NCBI GenBank assembly: GCA_037501455.1
Contig: CM074860.1
Coordinates: forward strand, 37,334,501 to 37,398,500
Source: Lantana camara
Lineage: Eukaryota; Streptophyta; Magnoliopsida; Lamiales; Verbenaceae
Reading direction: 5' to 3'
Length of the DNA: 64,000 nucleotides
Numbering within the stretch: position 1 is the stretch's first letter; each line of letters starts with the position of its first letter. Of this stretch, positions 36,552-47,212 are shown in pieces. The notes under the pieces were generated by a model, which did not search any database, was not told the origin of the DNA, and saw only the letters and a list, made by a program, of their open reading frames with translations. The position numbers and the translations under genes were made by a program.

Positions 36552-36641
36552 ATAATATGTGGGTTTGATGAACTTTTGGATTGAAGCATGATTTTGATGA
36601 TTTCTTGTTCCTAAATGCTTGAATATATGTTTATGGTGTGT
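35885..36641 (+). mobile_element. LTR, family F, left part (continues at 63027)
   Basis: It starts TGTGACACCCCATTTTCCCG, the start type of the other Tekay-like LTRs. A pyrimidine-rich leader ends in CTTTTATCCAAG followed by GTATAA (donor after 36472), comparable to the exon-1 donors of the other LTRs. It is interrupted by Tekay-2: the sequence up to GTTTG (36642-36646) continues after the second GTTTG at 63022-63026. Confidence 0.75.
36484..36539. repeat. (TA)n microsatellite, about 28 units
   Basis: This is an uninterrupted TA run immediately after the exon-1 donor of LTR-F, followed by a (TG)n stretch. It produces spurious IYIYIY open frames on both strands. Confidence 0.95.
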
Positions 36642-36649
36642 GTTTGTGT

Positions 36650-37509
36650 TGATGAGACCTAAAATCACGCTCGAATCAGAGCCGTCCACGTGTCAGCACA
36701 TCGCTGGCTAAGGCCAAGACGCTCGCATTGATGGGCTCGTGAGCCTTCCCAGCCCACTCATTTGCCAGCTAATATAAACCGTCAAGCAGCGGACGACAAT
36801 TCAGGTAAAGGGCCAGAACCGACGAATTTGACGCTCGCATCTCGGCCCTCAGGGTTACCCTTCTCAGGGAAGCACCCACATGGGGGGCCCCATTAATGAC
36901 GCTCGGGATTTTGGCGCTCAAAGGTCATCTATCATGGGGGAGCCCATCTGTGGATTGTTCGAGCGTCACCAACGCTCGGGAGTGATCCTACTTCTCATGC
37001 GACGGATCCTAGCCTTCACAAGCGGGTTTTGGTCCATCATCCCGCGCGACCCTCGCCAACAACCTCTGACACAAAGGTAGTGCACACCATTGTACCTGAC
37101 ACGCCGCCTCCTTTGCAGAAACGTCACTCTCACACCTCACAGTCTGCCACGTGTTAGGGCAACACAGGTTTGGGACCACACGGTCAATTTACCCATTTAC
37201 CCTCGCCCCTAACATATAAATAAGGGGAGAACACATGCATTCTGCCCCAAGTCATCTTCTTCACTAAATACCACACAACCGAACTGGGCATCATCTTTCC
37301 TCTGCATCTTCATCTTCTCAAAAGTCTCATATACTCCACCATTTTCTGCACCTTTGCTGCACAATTTCTTGGTGTTATCCTAGCTGGAAGAACCCACGCT
37401 CATTGGAAACCCAGTTCCTGAGGCTCCTACGCCTGTGATGGTCTTCCCTCCTACGTACAAATTCTAAAGTGATTGGTGTCTAAATCCTTCACAAGTTTCT
37501 GCACCATCA
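36650..37509 (+). repeat. 5' LTR of the Tat element, 860 bp
   Basis: It begins TGATGAGACC and ends CTGCACCATCA. It is GC-richer than the flanks and holds at least eight CGCTC/GAGCG pentamers. The TATA box at 37215-37222 places the U3/R border near 37245. Confidence 0.95.
37215..37222 (+). promoter_or_regulatory. TATA box of the Tat 5' LTR
   Basis: CATATAAATAAGGGG contains a canonical TATAAATA. The same element recurs in the 3' LTR at 48078-48085. Transcription would start about 30 bp downstream, near the ACACATGCATTC stretch. Confidence 0.75.
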
Positions 37510-37513
37510 TTTT

Positions 37514-37531
37514 TGGCGCCGTCTGTGGGAA
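37514..37531 (+). other. tRNA primer-binding site of the Tat element
   Basis: TGGCGCCGTCTGTGGGAA starts four bases after the LTR. The first ten bases match the complement of the plant tRNA-Asp 3' end, the primer usually inferred for Tat and Athila elements. The remainder diverges. Confidence 0.75.
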
Positions 37532-37587
37532 ATCCATCATCACCGTCTTCATCATCATCTTTTTCTTCCCTAAAAGCTAGTTGAAAA

Positions 37588-39996
37588 GTGACACCAGCGA
37601 CTCTCAGCATGGTGACGGCAACAAGGTCAGGAGCGGTAGGAAGTAAAGGTGCTCGTTCCCCTGTCAACGAAGAGAATACAGGGAACGACGCCGCCGCTGT
37701 CGGTACGCCGCCTCCACTCACCGGAAATACTGAGGTCGCCGCTGCAACTCTCCCCCCCAGAGGAAACGAAGCAGGAGGATCTGGCTCGAATCCTCCTCCC
37801 CCAACCTTCCCCCAAAACGTTCAAACCTCTCATCACGGCATGTACTCCATGGCCATGCCCCCGCCGGGATACGTCCATATGCAACCGGGAATGATGCCCG
37901 GAATGGTGCCCATGGTCCAGCCATATCCAGTGGGTACACTAAATCTCCCACTGTCACTACCAAGAGAAATACAAGGGGTGGAAATGCCCCAGGTAACAAC
38001 CCAGCAGCTCCAGGCTCTTTACGCACAGTGTGAAGGGCAGGCGGTACAGAACGCCTGGGAGCACTTCACTGCCGCCTATTTCCCCTCTTTGGCAGGAGCT
38101 CGAGCGGCTCCGCCCTTGGGCGGGCTCCCTGCACATCCCTTGATGATGGCCCAAAATGCGTTAAGGGCCCAGCAACCTCACCCTCCCCCGCTTCAAGAAA
38201 ATGAGGCCGCACCGAGGGTCCAGCAAGGGCAGCAGCCAGCGGGAAACGAGAGAGCCCCTCAAAATGAAGGGGCTGGAAACAACGACGAGGTCCAGTCGAG
38301 GGCCACAGAGAGGGCAAACCGCAGAAATGTCGGTGACCCTCAGCTTGCAGCAGTACAAGACCAAATTCGAGGGCTCCAGAACGTGGTGGAGCAGCTCTCT
38401 CGAGCACGGTCTCACGCCTCCCGCGATGGGGGCGAGAGGTCCAAGGCCAGAGACGCTCGCCGACCACGTAGCCCCATTTCCCGGTGCAGGAGGGAAGCCA
38501 GCTACGAGGATCCCGACGACCGGGATTATAGGATCATGACTGGCGACTCGCCCCTCATTGAGGAGGTACTGATGACTCGCGCAGGGAAGGGCAAAATCCC
38601 CTCGTCTGTCAATAGGTACGATGGAACCACTGATCCAGCCGAGCACCTGGATCACTTTGTACATTTGATGCATTTATATGATCACCCCAACAACTATTGG
38701 GCCAAAGTGTTCGTCACTTCCCTCACTGGGATGGCTCAAGACTGGTACAAAAAACTCCCCCCGCGCTCGATTCGGGGGTATTATGACTTAACAGATGCCT
38801 TCGTCAGCCACTTCAACTCCTTAAAAGCACCGGCCCCAGCCGCAACAGCCCTGTACAGCTTGGTCCAGGGGCCGAATGAGACCCTTCGGTCTTTCATGGG
38901 AAGGTTCAACAAGGAGATCTTGTTAGTGGAGAAGCCCTCGATGGATTTCTTGAGGCATGTTCTTTTCGGAGCTATAAACATGAAGCACTACGTTAGCAAA
39001 GAATTTGTGGAAGAAGTGGCCAAGAAAAAGCCCCGCTCGTTGATGGAAATAAGGGACATCGCTGACTCATTTTTCACCCTCGAAGATATGTACCTTGCGA
39101 GGGACCAAAAAATGGTGAACGCCCCTCGCACCAACAGATCCTTTGAGGACAGAGGAGATTCAACCAGAGGCCGCCGCCGCAGCCCTATCCCTGCTCGCCG
39201 GAACTCTCCCCCTCGGAAATTCGAGCGAGTCCCTCTCAACCGCCCTATAGCTGAAGTGTATGCTATGGCGGACAAAAAGCTGTTCAAGAGGCCGTCGAAG
39301 CTAAGGGAAACCGAGGCCCAGAAGCGCTCGGGAAAATATTGCGCTTTCCACAAGCAGAAAGGGCATGATACCAACGAGTGTCGCCAACTCGAGAGTGAGA
39401 TTCAGAGGCTTATTGCCGGAGGGCACCTCAAGGAGTTCGTGAAAGTGCTAGAAAGATACGACGAACACTGTGTTGAACGAGCGCGTATTAGAGGGAGAAG
39501 TCGTTCGCGCTCACGCAGCCCCCGTCACCGTCACACCGAGCCCAGTGACCGTGGGAAAGGGAAGGCATCGGACGTGGAAAACCAGCCCTTCGCGGTTATT
39601 CACATGATTGCCGGTGGACCCTCGGGGGGTGATTCCAACGCTTCCCGACGTCGCTACATTCGGAGTTATGACCAAAGATCTTCTCAGCACCGCCCGGTGC
39701 TCTCTGTTGATAAGTCATCACGCTCGGAGAAGGATGAGAGCGTAGGTTTTACAAAGAAAGACTTAGAGCACATTGTAACACCCCATGGGGTCGGTGAAAC
39801 CTCTGACTGCCCCATGGTGGTTAGCTTAGACGTTCACAATCATGTTGTAAAGAGGGTCTTGATTGATAGTGGAAGCTCCGTAAATGTTTTGCCTTACTCC
39901 ACGTTCCAGAAGATGAACATCACAAACATCCCGCTCGAACCTCTTAGAACAGCCCTTGTCGGCTTTGGGGGTTCCGAAATCGTCCCTCGCGGATAA
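37588..39996 (+). CDS. gag: Tat gag with protease start, 802 codons, ends at TAA
   Basis: The start codon is 79 bp after the 5' LTR. The N-terminal 150 residues are Pro/Gly/Met-rich. The gag core lies around residues 340-470 (FVTSLTGMAQDWYKKLPPRS, ETLRSFMGRFNKEIL). A zinc-knuckle-like CAFHKQKGHDTNEC begins near residue 584; it has C, H, H, C ligands in place of the usual C-C-H-C, as in other Tat gags. An Arg/Ser-rich stretch sits near 645-665. The protease active site LIDSGSSVN, with Asp near residue 759, is present. The frame then meets TAA at 39994-39996 and TGA at 40033-40035, while pol continues in the same frame. The protease is therefore cut in two, unless the stops are read through. 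The capsid part looks intact. Confidence 0.88.
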   Translation: MTPATLSMVTATRSGAVGSKGARSPVNEENTGNDAAAVGTPPPLTGNTEVAAATLPPRGNEAGGSGSNPPPPTFPQNVQTSHHGMYSMAMPPPGYVHMQPGMMPGMVPMVQPYPVGTLNLPLSLPREIQGVEMPQVTTQQLQALYAQCEGQAVQNAWEHFTAAYFPSLAGARAAPPLGGLPAHPLMMAQNALRAQQPHPPPLQENEAAPRVQQGQQPAGNERAPQNEGAGNNDEVQSRATERANRRNVGDPQLAAVQDQIRGLQNVVEQLSRARSHASRDGGERSKARDARRPRSPISRCRREASYEDPDDRDYRIMTGDSPLIEEVLMTRAGKGKIPSSVNRYDGTTDPAEHLDHFVHLMHLYDHPNNYWAKVFVTSLTGMAQDWYKKLPPRSIRGYYDLTDAFVSHFNSLKAPAPAATALYSLVQGPNETLRSFMGRFNKEILLVEKPSMDFLRHVLFGAINMKHYVSKEFVEEVAKKKPRSLMEIRDIADSFFTLEDMYLARDQKMVNAPRTNRSFEDRGDSTRGRRRSPIPARRNSPPRKFERVPLNRPIAEVYAMADKKLFKRPSKLRETEAQKRSGKYCAFHKQKGHDTNECRQLESEIQRLIAGGHLKEFVKVLERYDEHCVERARIRGRSRSRSRSPRHRHTEPSDRGKGKASDVENQPFAVIHMIAGGPSGGDSNASRRRYIRSYDQRSSQHRPVLSVDKSSRSEKDESVGFTKKDLEHIVTPHGVGETSDCPMVVSLDVHNHVVKRVLIDSGSSVNVLPYSTFQKMNITNIPLEPLRTALVGFGGSEIVPRG

Positions 39997-40056
39997 ATTC
40001 GCTTGGCCACCTCTTTCGGTCGCGCCCCACAGTGAAAGACTTTAAATGTTCTTTAT

Positions 40057-43000
40057 GTGGTGGTCGAAGTGGACCTACCATACAACATCATCATTGGGCG
40101 CCCAGCCCTCGTCGACTTCAAAGCGGTAATTTCCACCTATCATCAAAAAGTCAAGTTTCCCACTCCCGAGGGAACTGGAGAAGTATTGTGCAATGTAAAG
40201 GAAGCTTGGGAATGCTACGTACTTTCCCTTCGAAGCCACAAGCCCAAACAACCTACCCAGGGGGGCTCCACCAAAAAGTCCGTTGACTTCCCCAAGCTGG
40301 ATGAAGATGGCCCCGAGCGCAAGAGGGCCAAGCTCTATAAGAAGAAGAATAAGAAGAAAGCCACGGACAAACCCGAGGGTGCTGGAAACTCACCCCTTGG
40401 AGAGGTTGGGGCTTCCTCCTCGGAGGACGAGGACCCTACACCCTCGGGAGGTACCCACGAGAGGGTCACAGGAAAGAAACGGGCGCTCGAACTGCCGAGG
40501 CCTGAGATAAGAGTGGAACCTACAGAAAACTTCCTGACCATCGAATTGGAGCCGGGGAATCCAGATAAGACCACGCAAATAGGTTCCAGCCTCGACGGTC
40601 CCTCTCAGATTATGATGATTGAGTTCTTGCGGGAAAATATTGATGTCTTTGCTTGGAAGGCTTCCGACCTCACCAGCATAGATCCGAGCGTTATTGTCCA
40701 CCGGCTGAACGTGGATCCAGCCTTCAAACCTATAAAGCAAAAAAAGAGGGATGTCCACGGATTCCGAAAGCAGGTCATAGAAGAAGAAGTCAATAAACTG
40801 CTTGACGCTCAGTACATAGAAGAAATTTTATATCCCGAATGGCTTTGCAATGTGGTGCTCGTTCCGAAGAGCGCCAACAAGTGGCGTATGTGCAACGACT
40901 TTACGGACCTTAACAAGGCGTGTCCCAAAGATCCGTACCCTCTGCCTAGAATCGATCAGTTGGTAGATTCAACCGCCGGGTGTGAACTTATGAGCATGAT
41001 GGATGCTTTCCAAGGATATTATCAGATATTTATGGCTCTTGAGGATCGTCCCAAAACTGCGTTCGTAGTCCATATGGGTGTCTATTGCTTCAAGGTCATG
41101 CCCTTTGGGCTCAAAAATGCCGGAGCGACATATCAGCGCCTCGTCAACAGAATGTTCGAGTGTGAGATCGGAAAGTCCATGGAAGTATATGTGGATGACA
41201 TGATCGTCAAAAGCGAACGCCAACATTCTCATCTAGGAGACCTCAAACGAGCGTTCAATATCCTACGGCGTTATGGTATGAAACTGAACCCTTCCAAATG
41301 TACATTTGGCGTACGAGGAGGCAAATTTTTGGGATATATGGTCAGCCAACGAGGCATAGAGGCAAATCCAGAGAAGATCAAAGCGATCCTGGACATACCC
41401 TCCCCTCGCAATCTGAGAGAGGTCCAGGTGCTTGTGGGTAAAATCATTTCACTAAATAGGTTCATCTCCCGCTCAGCGGACCGGAATCTGCCCTTCTTTA
41501 AAATTTTGCGTAACGCTCGTAACTTTACTTGGAGCGCGGACTGCGAAAAGGCCCTGCAGGACATGAAGCAGTATCTTTCGAGCGCGCCTCTGTTGACCAA
41601 ACCTAACCCGGGGGAGACTTTGTTTATCTATCTGTCAGTTTCCTTGGAGGCCACGAGCGCTGTCCTAGTGGCCATTCGCGAGCGTAAGCATATGCCGGTG
41701 TATTATTTAAGCAAGACTCTACAAGGAGCGGAGAAAAGATATATGGAGATAGAGAAGTTTGCATTCGCGCTCGTAAATGCCTCTCGGAGGCTAAGACCAT
41801 ATTTTCAAGCGCATTCCATCATGGTTCTTACAGATCAGCCCCTCAGACAAGTGCTTGCGAAGCCAGACGTTTCAGGGAGGTTAATTAAATGGTCAATTGA
41901 ACTTAGTCAGTTCGACATCGCTTTTGAGCCCCACACGGCGATACAGGCTCAGGCCGTGGCTGACCTATTGGTAGAATGTTACGACTTCGATACCGTGCCC
42001 TCAACAGAGGATGGTTTATGGCTGTTGCACACCGATGGCTCCTCGACCTCCCAAGGGGGGGGAGCCGGGGTGACCCTCAGAGACCCTCTCGGAGCTGAAG
42101 TTGACTATGCGATCAAGCTGGCGTTCCAAGTCACCAACAACGAAGCTGAGTATGAGGCCCTCATCCAGGGGCTCAGGATTGCACTCCGAAATGGCGCCAC
42201 TCGGGTCACTGCATATGTTGATTCGCAGTTGATTGCGAGTCAGATTGTTGGTTCTTATGAGGCTCGAGAAGCCACTATGGTGCAGTATCTGGCGAGCGCT
42301 AAGGAGGTGATAGCCAAGTTCAAGGAATTCCACCTTTTACAAATCCCGAGGGCAGAAAACGAACATGCTGACGCTCTTTCGAAATTTGCTTCCGCCCTGG
42401 ACGGCCACTGCGAACGCGCTGTTACATTTCTGAGAACAGAGGAGCCGCTGATAAGTAAAGGCGAACCTTCGAAAGAAGTGCACATGATTGACCCCTCCGA
42501 GCCTTGTTGGCTTGACGAAATTGTCAGATTCCTCCAGGATGGAACCAGCCCGAGCGACAAAGTTGAGGCTCGGAAGATCAAGAGCAAGGCCCCTCGTTTC
42601 TCATTGGATGCCGAGGGTCGATTATTCAAGCGGTCCTTCCTGGGCCCACCGCTGAGATGTTTGAGACCCTCGCAGGCTAAAGAAGTTTTAGAGCATGTGC
42701 ACAGTGGAAGTTGTGGGAACCACTCAGGCGGGCGAATCTTGGCAAAGAAAATCTTAAGGAGTGGGTTCTATTGGCCCTCGGTATTGCAAGATGCCATTAG
42801 ATATTCCAAGAAATGTCCCAAGTGCCAGTTCCATTCCAACACTCCTCAGTTGCCGGCAGCTCAAATGATTCCTATTGATGTTTCATGGCCTTTTGATCAG
42901 TGCGGCATTGATATCGTGGGACCTCTCCCAATGGCGGTCGGGCAGAAGAAGTTCGTAATACTTGTTGTGGATTATTTCACTAAGTGGGCTGAGGCAGAAG

Positions 43001-43737
43001 CGGTCGCTAAGATAACGTTCAAGGTTGTGAGGGATTTCATTTGGAAAAATATCATCTGCAGATACGGCATCCCGAGGGTGCTCATCTCAGATAACGGTTC
43101 CCAGTTTATCGCTGCTGACACACGGGATTGGTGCTATGAACTAGGGATCGAACAACGATTCACTTCTGTGGGTCATCCTCAAGCTAATGGTCAAGCTGAA
43201 GTGACCAACCGAACCATACTCCAACATCTGAAAACGATGCTCGAGAGTAAGAAGGGAGAATGGGCTGAAGAACTTCAGGGAGCTCTGTGGGCGTACCGTA
43301 CTACTCCGCGAGCGACAACGGGGGAAACCCCTTATTCCCTCGTTTACGGCTCCGAGGCTATGATACCTGCGGAAATTGCTCAAGAATCCGCACGCGTTGC
43401 CTATTTCGAGCCTACTGCCAACGAATCCAATCGAGCGTTCGAGTTAGATTTGTTGGACGAAAGAAGGAATGTTGCGTGGGCACGTATCCACAAATACAAA
43501 GCGACCGTAGCCCGCCAATACTACAAACGTGTTAGAGAAAGGACTTTCCAACTGGGGGACTTGGTCCTCAAAAAAGTTGAAGTTTCCAAACATGTAGGTA
43601 AGTTGGACCCTAATTGGGAAGGCCCCTTCAAAGTCATCCAGGTACGAGCAAACAATACCTACCTATTGGAAACTTTGCAAGGCGAGCGGCTCCCTAGGCC
43701 ATGGAATGCATGTAACCTTAGAAGGTTCTACGTATAA
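40057..43737 (+). CDS. pol: Tat pol: protease end, reverse transcriptase, two RNase H domains, integrase
   Basis: The frame is open for 1226 codons. The listed start is simply the first codon after the last upstream stop that could initiate, not a demonstrated start. The protease tail contains YNIIIGRPALVDF. Reverse transcriptase has KWRMCNDFTDLNKACPKDPY near residue 278, MPFGLKNAGATYQ, and the active site VYVDDMIVKS near 378. The first RNase H, around 520-610, is degenerate (IYLSVSLEATSAVLV lacks the usual catalytic Asp). A second, archaeal-type RNase H at about 655-790 keeps HTDGSS, NNEAEYEAL, YVDSQL and EHADALS. Integrase has HVHSGSCGNH and CPKC zinc ligands near 881-925, then the Asp, Asp and Glu of GIDIVGPLP, ISDNGSQF and GQAEVTNR. 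No internal stop is seen, so the enzymatic part looks intact. It lacks a chromodomain. Confidence 0.93.
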   Translation: MVVEVDLPYNIIIGRPALVDFKAVISTYHQKVKFPTPEGTGEVLCNVKEAWECYVLSLRSHKPKQPTQGGSTKKSVDFPKLDEDGPERKRAKLYKKKNKKKATDKPEGAGNSPLGEVGASSSEDEDPTPSGGTHERVTGKKRALELPRPEIRVEPTENFLTIELEPGNPDKTTQIGSSLDGPSQIMMIEFLRENIDVFAWKASDLTSIDPSVIVHRLNVDPAFKPIKQKKRDVHGFRKQVIEEEVNKLLDAQYIEEILYPEWLCNVVLVPKSANKWRMCNDFTDLNKACPKDPYPLPRIDQLVDSTAGCELMSMMDAFQGYYQIFMALEDRPKTAFVVHMGVYCFKVMPFGLKNAGATYQRLVNRMFECEIGKSMEVYVDDMIVKSERQHSHLGDLKRAFNILRRYGMKLNPSKCTFGVRGGKFLGYMVSQRGIEANPEKIKAILDIPSPRNLREVQVLVGKIISLNRFISRSADRNLPFFKILRNARNFTWSADCEKALQDMKQYLSSAPLLTKPNPGETLFIYLSVSLEATSAVLVAIRERKHMPVYYLSKTLQGAEKRYMEIEKFAFALVNASRRLRPYFQAHSIMVLTDQPLRQVLAKPDVSGRLIKWSIELSQFDIAFEPHTAIQAQAVADLLVECYDFDTVPSTEDGLWLLHTDGSSTSQGGGAGVTLRDPLGAEVDYAIKLAFQVTNNEAEYEALIQGLRIALRNGATRVTAYVDSQLIASQIVGSYEAREATMVQYLASAKEVIAKFKEFHLLQIPRAENEHADALSKFASALDGHCERAVTFLRTEEPLISKGEPSKEVHMIDPSEPCWLDEIVRFLQDGTSPSDKVEARKIKSKAPRFSLDAEGRLFKRSFLGPPLRCLRPSQAKEVLEHVHSGSCGNHSGGRILAKKILRSGFYWPSVLQDAIRYSKKCPKCQFHSNTPQLPAAQMIPIDVSWPFDQCGIDIVGPLPMAVGQKKFVILVVDYFTKWAEAEAVAKITFKVVRDFIWKNIICRYGIPRVLISDNGSQFIAADTRDWCYELGIEQRFTSVGHPQANGQAEVTNRTILQHLKTMLESKKGEWAEELQGALWAYRTTPRATTGETPYSLVYGSEAMIPAEIAQESARVAYFEPTANESNRAFELDLLDERRNVAWARIHKYKATVARQYYKRVRERTFQLGDLVLKKVEVSKHVGKLDPNWEGPFKVIQVRANNTYLLETLQGERLPRPWNACNLRRFYV

Positions 43738-44776
43738 ACATCATCTTCTTTGTAAATTGCCCGTCTGCGGCATTGAGTGCTTCCCTTCGACGGAAAGCGT
43801 GTTGTAATCATTTCCAAAAATGCATCCATATAACAGTAAGTATTTAATTCTTTGCTCTTATTATTTGCTTGCTTTCTTATTTGATCTAATGATTCGAGCG
43901 ACGAGAGGCCTACTCCGTGTCGAGCATCCTCCACGTCGAACGACCTACACGACACATCAATCGTCCCAAAGCTACACTGTCCAGGTGTTGATAATCATCC
44001 ACCCGGAACAGTTTGAACGATTGGAAAGAGCAAATCCTAAAAATGAGCGTGTTGAACAGCGGGGAGCACAATGCTTAACTTACGCCAGCTGAGTGCTCGC
44101 CACTCCAGCTCGTGCTCGTAAGAACCCTAATGACCCTCAACTTATTGAGTAAAAACACACTCATAAAATAATGGATTTTAACTCAATCCCTTCATGTGCT
44201 CCTCGAAATAACGCTAACCCCACGGTTACGCTCGCTTTGATCCCATACTTAGCAAATCCTACTGATGATTTCTAAAGTATCTACAACCTAATGGAGCGTT
44301 CAAGACGAGGGTGCACATTATGGGGCCAATACTTAGGCGGATCCCCAGAGATTTCCTAAGTTCAAATTCGAGCCCCATTACAAAAACGGCCAGGGAAACA
44401 TCCTCGCGTTCATGTCTACGCCCCTCAAATGGGCAGGTGCTGCCAAGCTTTAAACTGATGACGCATTGCAATGAACCCCAGGGCACCTTCAAAAACAACG
44501 CCCTCGTGCATACACACACTCATCGCAAACGCTCAAACAGCAGATATCGATATGAAAGCGGCGAGCACAATGAAATAACATCATTCACCATTCAAGAGTA
44601 TAAGAGAAAGCACTCGAACATCCAAGCGATAAAAGAGGAGTTCCAGTATATGAAAAGGAGCATAAAGGGATCCAAAATATTCAGAAAGTGACTGAAGGAT
44701 TAAGTACAAACAATAATTGTTTATAAATATGACAAGGAATTTAAACCGACAAGGAAAGGGATCAACATAAGGAGCT
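43738..44776. other. spacer between Tat pol and the antisense gene
   Basis: About 1 kb with no conserved frame on either strand. It contains repeated GAGCG/CGCTC words like the rest of the element. It presumably holds the 3' ends of both converging transcription units; no terminator can be identified. Confidence 0.6.
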
Positions 44777-46913
44777 TCACTGGGCTGGAGCATCGAACTC
44801 AGGAGGAGCGGTTGCGAGGGGAACCGGGGCCAGCACGTTGGCGTCAGAAGGTTGGGCCTCACCATGTTCCTCGGCATCTGCGGTGTCCATGACGGTGCCC
44901 TCGTCTTCTATTTGGATGGGCTCTGGGGCTACAGTGTTGGCTGCAATGAACTCCCTTTGGAGCGTTTCCACCAACTCCTGGTACTCGGGCTCCGCCAGAT
45001 TCTCAGTAGGATCATCAGAGACCATGGGCTCGCAGTTTTCGTCCAAGTCCATGCGCAACCGTGCATCAGTGCGAGCGCTATCCGGAGCTAAGCCTAGTCT
45101 GACCATTTGCCCAATGGCTTTGTGGAAGAAACGCCGAGCGTTGTCAAAGCATTGCATGTTGGCCGCAAAAACAAAGGCTTTGGAATGCACGAACTTCATC
45201 ATCGCGTCCCAGGACACCCTCGCTTCCAAGCCCTGTACTTTGCCTCGCAAGTCAGCAAGGGCCTTGTTGGCTGCCTCGTTCTGGCGAGTGCTCTCCGCCA
45301 GCTGCTCACCCAGCTCCCCATTTTGTACCCTCAACTGGTCCCGCTCATCCTTCAATTTCCTGTGACGCTCATTTAGGACCAGAAAGGCGTCATCGGACTT
45401 CTTCAGGTTTTCCTTCAGCTGAACGTTCTCAAGGTTGGCAGAATTCAGTTGAGCGCTGACATTGTTGTAATCCTCCTGCAATTGGCCCGGGTCCGTGATG
45501 CGCAGCAACTTCTTGTACTTGGCCTTATGCTCAGAATAGGCTTGCGCTCGCCCTTGCAAATTTTTCAGCCTCGGGATTACTTCCTAGAAAGCCATCAGCG
45601 AAAAACACCGTCAGAATAAAAAGAAAAGAAGGGGAATTTTACTGAAGGAAACGAGGCCTAACCGTCAGGAGAACGTGGCAGGCGTCATCTGCGACCCGAG
45701 CGGCATCATGCTCGTTCAGTTTGTCATGGTCGGCGGAGAACTGGAGCTTTTCGACAATGTCGGAGACCATGTTGACAGAAAAGGCGCTCTTTTTCAGCAG
45801 GACAGGGCCGTCCTTCCTTTGGCGCTTGTACCGAGCGTCACCCCGGCAGCCAATTCTCCAGAAATCTTCATCCTCGGAGGAGGATGTGTTGCTACCCTCA
45901 CCGCGGTGGACTACAACCACCTCCTTTCCTTTACCGGAGATTGGGATAGAGTCCGGCATCCTCTTCCTTTTGCCTTGGCGCTCGACCCTAATCCCTTCTT
46001 GGACACGGACTAACTCCCTGGATCGGTTGTGGGAAGTGCTGGAGCTAAGTGCTATAGGCCCCTCGGGAGCAACTGGAGTAGGGGTAACCTCCCGAGCGCC
46101 ATCCACGGTGAGATCCTCGACAGGACCAACAACTGGAACCTCGTTTCCAGCACCTCTGCCTCCATCACCTAGCCCTTGCCTTCGCCGAATTCCTCTGCCC
46201 CTCGGCGCAGTTGGGGGTCGCTCTTGCTGCTGCTGTTGTTGTTGCTGAGGGTTTGCCGGGAACCTCAAGCCCCCGGCAAGGACCGCATCCCAGTAGACCG
46301 TCATCATCCCAGGCGGCGGTCGGTTGGCTCTTTCCCCCTCCTCTGGAAGTCGCATGGGAAATACTGCCTCATCCCAATAAACATTCGCCCTCAACTCTTC
46401 CAAATCGTCGAGCGTCAGAATGCTTACAATCTCATCCGGAGATTTGTCAGTCTGATGACGATTATCCTGCCTCACTCGAGTGGCAGGCTCCCTTCCTCTC
46501 CTCTGACGCCTTCTGGAAGGTTCAGCCTCAAATGGACGCCCGGATGGCCCCGCTTCACCCTCGGGAGCCATCATAGCCACTGTGATCCTGTGATCTTGGG
46601 GTCTCACAGCGCTGTTCAAAACTGGGAATACTCTCTCCCCCTATCTCTGCATCTCCATCACGTTGTGCATCTCCTCAAAGAGGTCGTTCATCCCTCCGGG
46701 AGCACGCTCGTTCATCCCTTGAACGGCGGCGTCCACCTCTTCTTCCCCGGCGTCAGCCGGAGCCTGGGCCACCGAGATCGCCATGGGAATTCCTTCATCT
46801 GGGTGCGCCCTAACTAGGGGAACAGCTATGGGGACATCGCCATGAGGGGAAGAGCTCCCCACCGACATCTCCTCAATCTCCCGTACATAATCATCAGCTT
46901 GGTTTCCGGCCAT
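44777..46913 (-). CDS. Tat antisense gene with a 79-bp intron and one in-frame TAG
   Basis: From ATG at 46913 (MAGNQADDYVREIEEM) the frame is open except for one TAG at 46641-46643, then open to 45639 by itself. A GT..AG intron at 45662-45584 (79 bp, ACG-GTTAGG to TTCTAG) joins it in phase to a second exon reading EVIPRLKNLQGRAQ, ending TGA-type at 44777. Exon 1 has low-complexity acidic and Gln runs and a PPPGMMTVYWDAVLAGGLRFP segment. That segment resembles the start of the 'putative gypsy-type transposon' domain (Pfam Transposase_28) and appears cut short. Exon 2 (about 270 aa) is a coiled coil for its first half (KKLLRITDPGQLQEDYNNV, LRVQNGELGEQLAESTRQNE) and acidic at its end. Antisense genes here are known in Grande and Retand; their function is unknown. 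Confidence 0.7.
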
Positions 46914-47202
46914 GTTCAGTTTTTAACTTTTGGAAACGGGATTTCTGGCAGAGAACTCAAGGAGAGAAAAGAAATTTCTGAAGCAAATGCAATGGCAGGA
47001 ACTGGCTCTTCACTCAAGGGTTTCACTCACTCAACCTAAATCTAAAAGTTAGTATCAGAATATCAAGATTCGTGGGGCTTTACCTAAAGTTGGAAGAATG
47101 GAAGCTCGCCGGAGTCTGTAAAAATTGCAGAAAATTCTTTGACTGCTTAAAGGCTAGAAGATATCTGAGTGCGTGAAAGAGGTTCCAAAGCTCTATAGGA
47201 CC

Positions 47203-47212
47203 CTATTTAAAG
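47203..47212 (-). promoter_or_regulatory. candidate TATA box for the Tat antisense gene
   Basis: The minus strand reads CTTTAAATAG, about 290 bp upstream of the ATG at 46913 and clear of the 3' LTR. It is the only TATA-like word in the right place I found. The downstream leader could start near 47175. Confidence 0.45.

Noticed and set aside
36280..36689. Open frames on both strands around 36280-36689 rich in IYIYIY
   Set aside because: They are produced by the (TA)n microsatellite and not genes.
44838..46817. Several plus-strand frames of 80-213 codons opposite the Tat antisense gene
   Set aside because: They are shadows of the minus-strand coding frame and have no family resemblance.
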